Shown: piece by piece, positions 8,790 to 16,745 of the stretch | Position numbering within the stretch: the stretch's first letter is position 1 | Layout of the letters: the number at the start of each line of letters is the position of its first letter | Assembly: GCF_000240165.1 (NCBI RefSeq) | Contig: NC_017586.1 | Location: 5,283,228-5,347,227, forward strand | Length of the DNA: 64,000 bases | Direction: 5' to 3' | Source: Streptantibioticus cattleyicolor NRRL 8057 = DSM 46488 | GTDB lineage: Bacteria; Actinomycetota; Actinomycetes; Streptomycetales; Streptomycetaceae | Notes under the pieces: model-generated | Told to the model about the DNA's origin: nothing | What the model saw: the letters and a program-made list of their open reading frames with translations, nothing else | Database searches by the model: none | Position numbers and translations under genes: made by a program

Positions 8790-10229
8790 ATGCACGACCC
8801 CGGCACCGGGGCCCGGTCCGCGGCCATCGCGACCGGCCCGGCACCGCAGGCCGCGTCCCGTCCGGCCGCCGAAACCGGCCCCGAGGACGCGCACCCCGTC
8901 CGCCGTTTCGGCCTCGTCACCGCCACCGCGCTGGTGATGGGCAACATCATCGGCGGCGGCATCTTCCTGCTGCCGGCCTCCGTCGCCCCCTTCGGCTCGC
9001 TGAGCCTGCTGGCCTTCGTGGTGCTCACGGTGGGGGCGATCGCCCTCGCGCTGGTCTTCGGCCGGCTGGCCCGCCGCGATCCGCGTACCGGCGGCCCGTA
9101 CGTCTACGCCCGCGAGGCGTTCGGCGACTTCGCCGGGTTCCTTTCGGCCTGGTCGTACTGGGTGATGACGTGGGTGAGCAACGCGGCGCTGGCGGTGGCC
9201 GCGGTCGGTTACGTCCGGGTCGTCTTCCCCGGCCACTACCCGCCCGGCACCGATCTGGCCATCGCGCTGCTGGCGCTGTGGCTGCCGGCGCTGGCCAACC
9301 TGGCGGGCACCCGCTGGGTGGGGGCGGTGCAGATCGTCTCCACGGTGCTGAAGTTCCTGCCGCTGCTCTTCGTCGCCTTCGCCGGGCTGTTCTTCTTCGA
9401 CCCGAAGAACCTCGGTGCCTTCGACCCGCACGGCGGCAACCCGCTGGGCGGCCTGTCCGCCGCGGCGGCACTGCTGCTCTACTCGTACGTGGGCGTGGAG
9501 TCGGCGGCGGTGAGCGCCGGCGAGGTCCGCGACCCGGCGCGCAACGTGGGGCGGGCCACCGTGCTGGGCACCATCGGCGCGGCCGTGGTCTACCTGCTGG
9601 GCACCGTCTCGGTCTTCGGCACCGTGCCCCACGGCGAGCTGGTGACCTCCACGGCGCCCTTCTCCGCCGCCGTCGACCACATGGTGGGCGGCCACTGGGG
9701 CGGCACCCTGATCGCCGCCGCCGCGGTCGTCTCCATCGTCGGCGCGCTCAACGGCTGGACGCTGATGAGCGCCCAGGCGCCCTACGCCGCCGCCCGCGAC
9801 GGGCTCTTCCCGGCCCGTTTCGCCCGCCGCAAGCGCGGGGTGCCCACCTTCGGCGTGCTGGTCGGCGTCGTCCTCGCCACCGCGCTGACGGTGATCAACT
9901 ACACCTCGGGCACCACGGGTGTCTTCAACGTGCTGGTGCTGATCACCACGTTCTCCGCCACCGTGCCCTACCTGCTGGCCGCCGCCGCCCAGCTGTACTG
10001 GCTCGCCGCCGGGGAACGCTCCCGGGTCAGCCCCGGCCGCTTCGCCCGCGACGTGGTGCTCGCCCTCGGTGCCTTCGCCTTCTCCATGTGGCTGGTGGCC
10101 GGTGCCGGGTACGCCGCGGTCTACCAGGGGGTGCTCTTCCTCTTCGCCGGGGTGCTGGTCTTCGTGGTGATGAAGGGCCGTACCCGGGCGAAGGCGGAGG
10201 CCGAGGCGGCCCCCGCCCAGGAGGTCTAG
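8790..10229 (+). CDS. APC-family amino acid permease
   Basis: The 479-residue product is a twelve-helix amino acid/polyamine transporter of the APC superfamily. After a 38-residue polar N-terminus, the first helix carries the substrate-binding motif ALVMGNIIGGGIFLLPASVAPFG, resembling AdiC/PotE-type antiporters. A second signature, SYVGVESAAVSAGEVRDPARNVGRAT, marks helix 6 and the loop after it. It probably exchanges an amino acid for its amine or takes up an amino acid at the cytoplasmic membrane. ATG at 8790 follows GAAAGG. Its stop codon overlaps the stop of the convergent methyltransferase at a shared CTAG. Confidence 0.88.
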   Translation: MHDPGTGARSAAIATGPAPQAASRPAAETGPEDAHPVRRFGLVTATALVMGNIIGGGIFLLPASVAPFGSLSLLAFVVLTVGAIALALVFGRLARRDPRTGGPYVYAREAFGDFAGFLSAWSYWVMTWVSNAALAVAAVGYVRVVFPGHYPPGTDLAIALLALWLPALANLAGTRWVGAVQIVSTVLKFLPLLFVAFAGLFFFDPKNLGAFDPHGGNPLGGLSAAAALLLYSYVGVESAAVSAGEVRDPARNVGRATVLGTIGAAVVYLLGTVSVFGTVPHGELVTSTAPFSAAVDHMVGGHWGGTLIAAAAVVSIVGALNGWTLMSAQAPYAAARDGLFPARFARRKRGVPTFGVLVGVVLATALTVINYTSGTTGVFNVLVLITTFSATVPYLLAAAAQLYWLAAGERSRVSPGRFARDVVLALGAFAFSMWLVAGAGYAAVYQGVLFLFAGVLVFVVMKGRTRAKAEAEAAPAQEV

Positions 10230-11023
10230 GCCACCGCCAGGATCTCCCCGTGGAGGATGGACAGCCAGCCGTCCTCCGCGCGCGCCCAGCGCAGCCAGCC
10301 GGCCGAGATGCGGCGCAGGTCCTCCCCGGTGGCGAGGCCGTCGCGCAGCGCCTGTTCGGCCATGGCCGACTTCAGGATGCGGTCGGCCCACATCCCGCCC
10401 CAGTGGGAGCGCTCCGCCTCGTCGGCGTGGCACCAGGTGCTCGCGCCCGCGGTGACCTCGGTGAAGCCGGCCGCGCGGGCCCAGGACAGCAGGCGGCGCC
10501 CCGCGTCCGGCTCGCCGCCGTTGGCCCGGGCGCACCGCTGGTACAACGCCAGCCACTCGTCCAGCTCGGGCAGCCGCGGATACCAGGCGAAGCCGTCGTA
10601 GTCCGACTCGCGGACGGCGACGATCCCGCCGGGACGGCACACCCGGCGCATCTCCCGCAGCGCCCGCACCGGATCGGCCACGTGCTGGAGCACCTGGTGG
10701 GCGTGGACGACGTCGAAGGAGTCGTCGGGGAAGTCCAGCGCGTGGACGTCGGCGGTGGCGTACCGGATGTTGGACACCCCGCGCTCGGCGGCGAAGGCGG
10801 CGGCGTCCTCCAGCACCCCGGCGGCCTCGTCCACCGCGGTCACCGTGCCCGGCGCCACCAGGGCGGCCAGGTCGGCGGTGATGGTGCCCGGACCGCACCC
10901 CACGTCCAGCAGGTCCATGCCCGGCCGCAGCCGCCCGATCAGATACCCGGCCGAGTTCTCCGCGGTGCGCCAGCGGTGCGACCGCAGCACCGACTCGTGG
11001 TGGCCGTGGGTGTACGTGGTCAT
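10226..11023 (-). CDS. SAM-dependent class I methyltransferase
   Basis: The 265-residue cytosolic protein has the SAM-binding motif I LLDVGCGPGTITADLA (about residues 38-53), an acidic residue after beta-2 (VTAVDEA), and the post-I motif FDVVHAHQVLQHVADPVRALREM of UbiE-like methyltransferases. The WYPRLPELDEWLALYQR region is the substrate-side insertion. The methyl acceptor is not known. It is transcribed leftward, separately from the two-component genes upstream. Its 3' end overlaps the APC permease stop codon by four bases. Confidence 0.87.
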   Translation of the reverse strand: MTTYTHGHHESVLRSHRWRTAENSAGYLIGRLRPGMDLLDVGCGPGTITADLAALVAPGTVTAVDEAAGVLEDAAAFAAERGVSNIRYATADVHALDFPDDSFDVVHAHQVLQHVADPVRALREMRRVCRPGGIVAVRESDYDGFAWYPRLPELDEWLALYQRCARANGGEPDAGRRLLSWARAAGFTEVTAGASTWCHADEAERSHWGGMWADRILKSAMAEQALRDGLATGEDLRRISAGWLRWARAEDGWLSILHGEILAVA

Positions 11024-11055
11024 CGTCCCAGCCCCTTCCGGAGGGATCGGCAGGT

Positions 11056-11080
11056 GAGGTGATCACTGTAGGAGGTGATC
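11056..11080. promoter_or_regulatory. Direct repeat in methyltransferase promoter
   Basis: GAGGTGATC occurs twice (11056-11064 and 11072-11080), spaced 16 bases apart, in the 78-bp gap just before the methyltransferase start. The placement suggests an operator, but no known regulator consensus was recognised. Confidence 0.3.
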
Positions 11081-11101
11081 TCATCTACTGGGAACGGTGT
11101 C

Positions 11102-11785
11102 TCATACTTCGATACGCGAGGCGCGCGGCCACCCCGCCGACGGCATGACGAACCCCGACTCGTACGCCGTGATCACCGCCTGGGTACGGTCCCGCGCGCC
11201 GAGTTTGGCCAGCACCCGGGCGACATGGGTCTTCACCGTCTCCGGACCGACCCGCAGCCGGGCCGCGATCTCCCCGTTGGCCAGCCCCCGGGCCATCAGC
11301 CGCAGCACCTCGCACTCCCGCTCGGTGAGCCGTTCCCGCAGCCGCCGCCCCGCACCCTCCGCCGGGGCGTACCGCGCCGCCAGCCGGCCCACCGCGGCCG
11401 GGAACAGCAGGCAGTCACCGGCCGCCACCAACCGCACCGCGCTCACCAACTGCCCCGCGTCGGCCCGCTTGAGCAGGAACCCGGCCGCCCCCGCCCGCAG
11501 CGCCTGGTACACGTACGCGTCGTTCTCGAACGTGGTCACCACCAGGATCCGCGGCGGCACCGTCATCGACGACACCAGACGCTCGGTGGCGCGGATGCCG
11601 TCGACCTCGGGCATGCGCACGTCCATCAGAACCACGTCCGGACGCACCTGACGCACCAGCGGGACCACCTCGGCACCCGAGGCCGCCTCGCCCGCCACCG
11701 TCAGGTCCGGCTCGCACTCCAGGATCGCCCGCAGCGCGCCGCGGACCATCGCCTCGTCGTCGGCGAGCACCACGCGTACCGTCAC
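11102..11785 (-). CDS. NarL/LuxR-type response regulator
   Basis: This is a response regulator of 227 residues. It has an N-terminal receiver domain (VRVVLADDEAMVRGAL, phosphoacceptor aspartate in VVLMDVRMPEVDG near residue 53, lysine in AGFLLKRA) and a C-terminal LuxR-type helix-turn-helix (LTERECEVLRLMARGLANGE, then VGPETVKTHVARVLAKL). The GTG start at 11785 overlaps the kinase stop codon (GTGA), so it is coupled to the histidine kinase. It presumably controls a membrane or envelope function linked to the frameshifted membrane gene at the head of the operon. Confidence 0.93.
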   Translation of the reverse strand: MTVRVVLADDEAMVRGALRAILECEPDLTVAGEAASGAEVVPLVRQVRPDVVLMDVRMPEVDGIRATERLVSSMTVPPRILVVTTFENDAYVYQALRAGAAGFLLKRADAGQLVSAVRLVAAGDCLLFPAAVGRLAARYAPAEGAGRRLRERLTERECEVLRLMARGLANGEIAARLRVGPETVKTHVARVLAKLGARDRTQAVITAYESGFVMPSAGWPRASRIEV

Positions 11786-13008
11786 CGCGCGGCCCCGCGC
11801 ACCGGCAGGCGGACCGCCAGCCGCCAGCCGTCCTCGTCCGCCCCCGCCGCCAGGTGGCCGCCGAGCACCGCGACCCGCTCGGCCACGCCCCGCAGGCCGC
11901 GTCCGCCGCCGGTGCGCCGTCCGGCCGGGACGTTCCCCGGCACCGGATTGGTCATCTCGATCCCCAACTCCCCGTTGCCCGCCGTGATCCGCAGCCGTAC
12001 CGGGACCCGGCCCGCGTGGCGCAGCGCGTTGCTGAGCCCTTCCTGGACGATGCGGTACGCCTCCCGGGAGACCGCGGGCGGCAGCCGGTCCAGGCCGGGC
12101 GGGAGCGCCGACCGGAGCCGCAGCCCGGCCGCCGCGGTGCGCTCCAGCAGCTCCGGCAGCGCCGCCAGATCCGGTCCGGCCACCGCCACCGCCTCGCCGT
12201 CCTCGCGCAACACGCCCAGCACGTCGTCGAGTTCGGCCACCGCGCGCCGGGTGGTCTCCTCGATCGCCGTCAACGCCCGCCGTACGTACGCCGGGTCGCG
12301 CTCCAGCAGCCGCCCGGCCGCCGTGGCCTGGAGGGTGACCGCGCTGAGCGCGTGGCCCACCGAGTCGTGCAACTCCCTGGCGAGCCGGTTGCGGGCCGCC
12401 AGCCGTACCGCCCGCCGTTCGGCGTCGGCCAGCCGTTCGGCGGCGGTCGGCCCGAGCAGCACCTGCGCCAGCCGGGCCAGCAGCGCCCCGGCCCCCGCCG
12501 CGGCCACCACCAGCAGCGCCAGCAGCGCGAGCGCCAGGCAGCCGGCCAGCCACGCCCGGCCGGACAGGGCCGCCGGGGTCCACGGCACGGGCCACCGCCG
12601 CCTGTCCGGCAGCACGGCCATGGCCGACAGCACCACCACGGCCGGTGGCACCGCCAGCGTCGCCCCGCTGACCAGGGCGCCCACCCCGGCGTGCAGCACG
12701 AACCAGGCACAGGTACGCCCCCGCGCCGCCCACGACCGGGCCGGCCCCGCCGTGATCCCGTCGGCCCCGCACAACGCCCGGGCCGCCGCCCCCTCCAGCG
12801 CCCGCACCACCGGGAACAACGCGGTCAGCGCGACCAGTGGCAGGGCGACCCCGAAGGCGACGAACGGTTCCACCACCGGTGAGCCGCCCCGGAACCCCGC
12901 CGTACGCAGGACCACCTCGGCCACCAGGTAGTACGGCATCAGCAACGCGCCGCCCAGGATCAGATGGACCCAGCGCAACCGCGCCCGGCGGCCCAGCAAC
13001 GCGGTCAC
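11782..13008 (-). CDS. Sensor histidine kinase (HisKA_3 type)
   Basis: The 408-residue kinase has several membrane helices in its first 190 residues. A HisKA_3 dimerisation domain follows, with the phosphorylated histidine in RELHDSVGHALSAVTL (near residue 213), and then a HATPase domain (IVQEGLSNALRHAG; GRGLRGVAERVAVLGGHLAAG). It phosphorylates the response regulator encoded immediately downstream. The chosen GTG at 13008 overlaps the stop codon of the upstream membrane gene (TGA 13007-13005). A single-base frameshift in that gene makes the kinase frame open much further upstream, which could mislead automatic start calling. Confidence 0.88.
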   Translation of the reverse strand: MTALLGRRARLRWVHLILGGALLMPYYLVAEVVLRTAGFRGGSPVVEPFVAFGVALPLVALTALFPVVRALEGAAARALCGADGITAGPARSWAARGRTCAWFVLHAGVGALVSGATLAVPPAVVVLSAMAVLPDRRRWPVPWTPAALSGRAWLAGCLALALLALLVVAAAGAGALLARLAQVLLGPTAAERLADAERRAVRLAARNRLARELHDSVGHALSAVTLQATAAGRLLERDPAYVRRALTAIEETTRRAVAELDDVLGVLREDGEAVAVAGPDLAALPELLERTAAAGLRLRSALPPGLDRLPPAVSREAYRIVQEGLSNALRHAGRVPVRLRITAGNGELGIEMTNPVPGNVPAGRRTGGGRGLRGVAERVAVLGGHLAAGADEDGWRLAVRLPVRGAAR

Positions 13009-13959
13009 GCCCGGCGCCCCGCGAGTACCCCGCGCAGGGCTCCGGCGAGCAGCACCCCGGCGACCGTCTGCACCGCGTACACCAGTGTCATCGCCCCAGA
13101 GACCGACCCGCCGGCGCCGTCCGGGGCCGACACCACCCAGCAGCAGCCAGCCGCCCCACGCCGCCGTCGTCCCCGTCCCGCACCACGCGAGCGCCACCCA
13201 TGGCACCGCCCGCCGGCCGTCACCGCACCGGAACACCGTCCACACCACCCCCACCGCACCGGCCACCACGAACACCGCGTAACCCGCCTCCAGCACCGCG
13301 ACATCACGCCCCCGCCCGGCGATCCGCCCCGGCGCGAGCCCCGTGGTGGCCCCGCACGCCCACGCCACGTGCGCCACCGCGGGCAGCACCGCCGCCACCA
13401 CACCGGCCACCGCCACCCGCCGCACCCCGGGCCGCACCGGACGCCCGGCCGGCGGCGCTCCCCAGCGTTCCCGCACGTACAGCACGAACAGCGCCCCGAG
13501 CGCCACCCCCTGTACCAGGAAACCGCCGTAGACCAGCACGAACACCCACGGGTCCAGCCACGGCACCTGCCGCGCCACCAAGGCCGGCCCCGGGAAGACC
13601 GCCGACAGCAGCGTCTGCACCGGCCACACCACGAACACCGGACCCAGCAGCCCCGAGGCGAGCCACGCCGGACCCACCAGCACCCATCCCGGCAGCCGCC
13701 TGCCCCACGGCCTGGTCAGGGCGACCGCGAGCACCACCACCGCGGCGTCCATCGCCACCGTCAGCGCGTTGACGGTGGCCAGCCGCGGATCCTCGTGGCG
13801 CAGCGCGCTGCCGGCCGGGATGCCCACGGTGCTGCCGGACAACCAGGCGACCTTCAACGCCAGGTAGGGGACGCAGGCGGCGACGGCGACGGTCACCAGC
13901 ACGCGGCGCGGGGTACGGAACGCGCCGCGCGGTGCGGCGGCGGGGAGGACACCGGTCAT
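13005..13959 (-). pseudogene. Multi-pass membrane protein with a one-base frameshift
   Basis: Reading from ATG at 13959, the frame encodes about 270 residues with some seven hydrophobic helices (for example PYLALKVAWLSGS, DAAVVVLAVALTR, VFVLVYGGFLVQGVALGALF). After TAAWGGWLLLG the good coding signal moves to another frame. That frame continues VVSAPDGAGG, MTLVYAVQTVAGVLLAGAL and stops at 13005, exactly overlapping the kinase GTG. The switch point is the CCC run at 13137-13139, and removing one base restores a single frame. Past that point the original frame shows poor third-position GC while the other frame shows the normal pattern. It could be a true mutation or a sequencing error. The role is unknown, probably a partner of the sensor kinase. 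Confidence 0.75.
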
Positions 13960-14014
13960 GGCGTCCACCCTTCCGTCACCGGTGCCCCGGGCGCGTCCGG
14001 CCCGGTGACGACCT

Positions 14015-14036
14015 CGGTCCCCCGCGCGGGGGACCG
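14015..14036. terminator. 22-bp perfect palindrome, likely terminator
   Basis: A perfect palindrome centred on CCCCCGCGCGGGGG lies 15 bp beyond the stop codon of the secreted-protein gene on the minus strand. It is a likely terminator separating that gene from the two-component operon. Confidence 0.6.
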
Positions 14037-14050
14037 GGGACGCCGCGTGC

Positions 14051-14902
14051 TCAGCCGGTGGTCGGGCGGTAGGAGTACACCGTGGTGGTGACCTTGCAGA
14101 CGCTCGGCGGGACCACCTCGACCCGCAGCACCCCGGCCTTGGCGTCGTAGTCCAGCCCCTCGGCCTCGAAGGCACCGGAGCAGATGCTGCGTCGCGGGAG
14201 CTGGAGCAGGGTGCTGACGTGGCCGGTCACCGCGGTGCCGTCCAGCGGGTGCTCCAGGTCGACCTGGAGCAGGTCCTTGGCCGCGTCGTCGGAGCTGCAC
14301 ACCAGCCGGGTGGGGGAGACGAAGTCGCACCCCTGCACGTCGCTGACGGTGTGGTCCAAGGCGATCGGGCCGGCCTGGCGCAGCGTGCCGCCGGTTCGCG
14401 GGGTCGCCGGGTTGAGCAGCGGCGCCGGGAAGACCTCCAGCCGTGACTCGTCCCCCCACTCCCCGGAGACCAGCCACCGGGCGTCGGGGGAGACGGTGGC
14501 GAAGGAGTTGTTGAGCATCTCGCCGGGGTCCAGCGGGTGGGTGTACTCGTAGCGCTGACCGCCCGGTGTGGTCACCGCGAACATCTTGGCGGTGGCGGTG
14601 TCACCGCCCTGGTAGGCGTCGAAGACGTAGCCGCGCGCGATGTCCGGGTCGCCGATGTGGTTCCACCCCTGGGTGCGCAGGGACAGCGGGACGGAACCGA
14701 GGCCGCGGTAGAGCAGCGAGCCGTCGTCCCGGCTGGCCAGCCCCTGGCCGCCGGTGAGCGAGTTGACGTGGGCGGACCCGGACTCCACCCAGCCACCGGG
14801 GGAGGACGGCTGCGCGGCGGCGGCCCCGCCACCGGCGACGGACAGGCTCGACGCGGCAAGCAGCAGCGCGGCCAGACGGGTACGGGCCGTACGTATGGTC
14901 AA
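14051..14902 (-). CDS. Secreted protein of unknown function
   Basis: The product is about 283 residues and begins with a Sec-type signal peptide (basic TIRTARTR, hydrophobic LAALLLAASSLSVAGGG, then AAAAQP). The mature part has repeated short beta-strand-like segments such as FAVTTPGGQRYEYTHPLDPG, WLVSGEWGDESRLEVFPAP and LLQVDLEHPLDG, reminiscent of a beta-propeller. Several cysteines (CDFVSPTRLVCSS; SICSG; SVCK) may form disulfides. I chose the TTG at 14902 because it has a GGGGGGA ribosome site and gives a clean signal peptide; a GTG further upstream is possible. I do not recognise the family. Confidence 0.7.
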   Translation of the reverse strand: MTIRTARTRLAALLLAASSLSVAGGGAAAAQPSSPGGWVESGSAHVNSLTGGQGLASRDDGSLLYRGLGSVPLSLRTQGWNHIGDPDIARGYVFDAYQGGDTATAKMFAVTTPGGQRYEYTHPLDPGEMLNNSFATVSPDARWLVSGEWGDESRLEVFPAPLLNPATPRTGGTLRQAGPIALDHTVSDVQGCDFVSPTRLVCSSDDAAKDLLQVDLEHPLDGTAVTGHVSTLLQLPRRSICSGAFEAEGLDYDAKAGVLRVEVVPPSVCKVTTTVYSYRPTTG

Positions 14903-15086
14903 GGGGTCCCCCCGGGAAGCGGTCGGCACGAGCAGCAAGTGAGCGTAGGCCCTCCCCGGCCCGTCGAGCCACCACACCACGGCCAACCCGGCCGGAAACG
15001 GCCCCCGTTGACCTGCGGCGCCCTCCGCCGGCCGCGGACCGGAGCGGCCCGCGGAACCGGAATCACACCTCGTACGTCACAGCCAC

Positions 15087-15569
15087 ATGAAGCGACACAC
15101 CCAGCGCAACGGACGACTCCTCCCGCTCGGCACCGGCCTGACCGCCGCCGCTCTCGCCGCGGTCGTGCTGACCGGCTGCGGCCACTCGGGGCAGGGCGTC
15201 GCCGACCCCGCCGCGCCGCCGTCCCCGAGCCCCTCCGCCCCCGGCACCCCGTCCGCCTCGGCCAACCCGCCGGGCGGCAAGGTCACCAAGGAGGCCATCG
15301 CGGCGCCGGTGAAGACCGGCCGGGACGACCGCACCCTGACCGTGGGCGCCGAGGAGGGCGGCTGCCGCACCGCGCGGCTCACCACGCGGGAGACCGCCAC
15401 CCGGGTCACCCTCACGCTGGAACTCGCCGACCACCACAAGCCCGGCTCGGTCTGCCCCGACATCGCCCGGATGCGGCAGGTCAGCGTCACCTTGAAGGCA
15501 CCGCTGGACGGCCGCGAGCTGATCGACGGCGCCACCGGCCACCAGCTCGCCGCCCCCGGACGCAGCTGA
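15087..15569 (+). CDS. Putative lipoprotein of unknown function
   Basis: This is a 160-residue lipoprotein precursor. It has a basic start (MKRHTQRNGR), a hydrophobic stretch and the lipobox VLTGC near residue 31, so it should be anchored to the outer face of the membrane. A low-complexity Pro/Ser/Ala linker follows, then a small domain of about 100 residues with two cysteines (GGCRTARLTTRE; SVCPDIARM) that could pair. It is transcribed divergently from the secreted-protein gene and followed by a hairpin. No family is recognised. Confidence 0.75.
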   Translation: MKRHTQRNGRLLPLGTGLTAAALAAVVLTGCGHSGQGVADPAAPPSPSPSAPGTPSASANPPGGKVTKEAIAAPVKTGRDDRTLTVGAEEGGCRTARLTTRETATRVTLTLELADHHKPGSVCPDIARMRQVSVTLKAPLDGRELIDGATGHQLAAPGRS

Positions 15570-15598
15570 CCCGGCGTCCAGCGCGCCACGACCACGCA

Positions 15599-15628
15599 GC
15601 CGCCCCGGAGCCCGTCCTCCGGGGCGGC
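15599..15628 (+). terminator. Terminator hairpin after lipoprotein gene
   Basis: GCCGCCCCGGAG and CTCCGGGGCGGC form a perfect 12-bp stem with a 6-base loop, 30 bp past the lipoprotein stop codon. Confidence 0.7.
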
Positions 15629-15646
15629 CGTCGGACGGCCGGGACT

Positions 15647-15813
15647 TAGGGTCCTTCTGACGGATCTCCGCGGCGTCGCGACGCCCGGCACGCCCTCTCG
15701 CCGCACCGGCCGAAAGCCCAGGTACGCCCAGTACGAGGGCTTCCGGCCGGCACACCGAGAGCACGCACCGGACGCCGCTCCTTCTCCCACGGAGATCCGT
15801 CAGAAGGACCCTA
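15647..15813. mobile_element. MITE-like foldback element with 24-bp perfect terminal inverted repeats
   Basis: The ends (15647-15670 and 15790-15813) are perfect 24-bp inverted copies that begin TAGGGTCCTTCTGACGG. If TA is taken as the target, the element is flanked by a TA duplication. The 119 bp between them are also partly self-complementary: CTCTCG pairs with CGAGAG, AAGCCC with GGGCTT, and GTAC-GCCCA-GTAC forms the tip. The whole sequence can therefore fold into one long hairpin. It encodes no protein. It lies between the lipoprotein gene and the aldo/keto reductase, whose stop codon is only a few bases away. It looks like a non-autonomous IS derivative, though a structured RNA or terminator is possible. 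Confidence 0.6.
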
Positions 15814-15816
15814 GGC

Positions 15817-16653
15817 TCAGGCCCCCACGTCGAAGGTGTCCGGGTCCGGGCCCAGGCGCCGGCCCGCGTCGAGCCGCGCGAACTCCGCCAGGTCGGCGTC
15901 GTCCAGCTCGAAGTCGAAGACGTCGATGTTCTCCCGGATCCGGGACGGGGTGACCGACTTGGGGATCACCACGTTGCCCAGCTGGAGGTGCCAGCGCAGC
16001 ACCACCTGCGCCGGGGTACGGCCGTGCTTCGCGGCGACCCGGGCCACCGTGGCGTCCTCCAGCAGCCCCCGGCCCTGGCCCAGCGGGGACCACGCCTCGG
16101 TGGCGATCCGGTGACCGGCGTGGAAGGCCCGCGCCTCGGCCTGCTGGAGCTGCGGGTGCAGCTCGATCTGGTCGACCGCCGGCACCACCGAGGTCTCGTC
16201 GAGCAGCCGCTTCAGGTGGTGGATCTGGAAGTTGGAGACGCCGATGGCGCGGGCCCGCCCCTCCTGGTGGATCTTCTCCAGCGCCCGGTACGTCGCCACG
16301 TACTCGTCGCGGGACGGCAGCGGCCAGTGGATCAGGTAGAGGTCGACGTACTCCAGGCCCAGCCGGGTCAGCGACTGGTCGAAGGCGCGCAGCGTGGCGT
16401 CGTAGCCGTGGTCGCTGTTCCACAGCTTGGTGGTCACGAAGAGTTCGTCACGCGGGACGCCCGACGCCGCCAGCGCCTTGCCGGTGCCCTCCTCGTTGCC
16501 GTAGACGGCGGCCGTGTCGATGCTGCGGTAGCCGGCGTCCAGGGCGTGGCCCACGGCGGTGAAGGCCTCGTCGTCCGGCACCTGCCACACGCCGAAGCCG
16601 AGCTGCGGCATCGCCACGCCGTTGTTCAGGGTGATTGCGGGGACCTTGCTCAC
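15817..16653 (-). CDS. Aldo/keto reductase
   Basis: This 278-residue cytosolic NADPH-dependent oxidoreductase folds as an (alpha/beta)8 barrel. The catalytic tetrad is visible: aspartate and tyrosine in SIDTAAVYGNEEGTGKAL, lysine in VTTKLWNSDHG and histidine in LYLIHWPLP. The family signature RAIGVSNFQIHHLKRLL and the C-terminal NADP-binding IPKSVTPSRIRENIDVFDF are present. It resembles the 2,5-diketo-gluconate reductase branch. GTG at 16653 gives the expected family start (VSKVPAITLNNGVAMPQLGFG) and has AAGGAAG upstream; an ATG further upstream would add a basic extension. The foldback element adjoins its 3' end. Confidence 0.92.
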   Translation of the reverse strand: MSKVPAITLNNGVAMPQLGFGVWQVPDDEAFTAVGHALDAGYRSIDTAAVYGNEEGTGKALAASGVPRDELFVTTKLWNSDHGYDATLRAFDQSLTRLGLEYVDLYLIHWPLPSRDEYVATYRALEKIHQEGRARAIGVSNFQIHHLKRLLDETSVVPAVDQIELHPQLQQAEARAFHAGHRIATEAWSPLGQGRGLLEDATVARVAAKHGRTPAQVVLRWHLQLGNVVIPKSVTPSRIRENIDVFDFELDDADLAEFARLDAGRRLGPDPDTFDVGA

Positions 16654-16745
16654 GAGCAGTGGCTTCCTTGTCTGAATCGTCCTGCGTTCATGGCTCATTT
16701 TCGCGCATGCCCCGGTGCGGCCCGGCCACACCCTCCCCGTCCGCC

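Noticed and set aside
13008-13959. True fusion of the membrane protein and sensor kinase as one long protein
   Set aside because: The linking stretch has poor third-position GC, while another frame with normal codon use ends exactly at the kinase GTG. A one-base indel explains it better.
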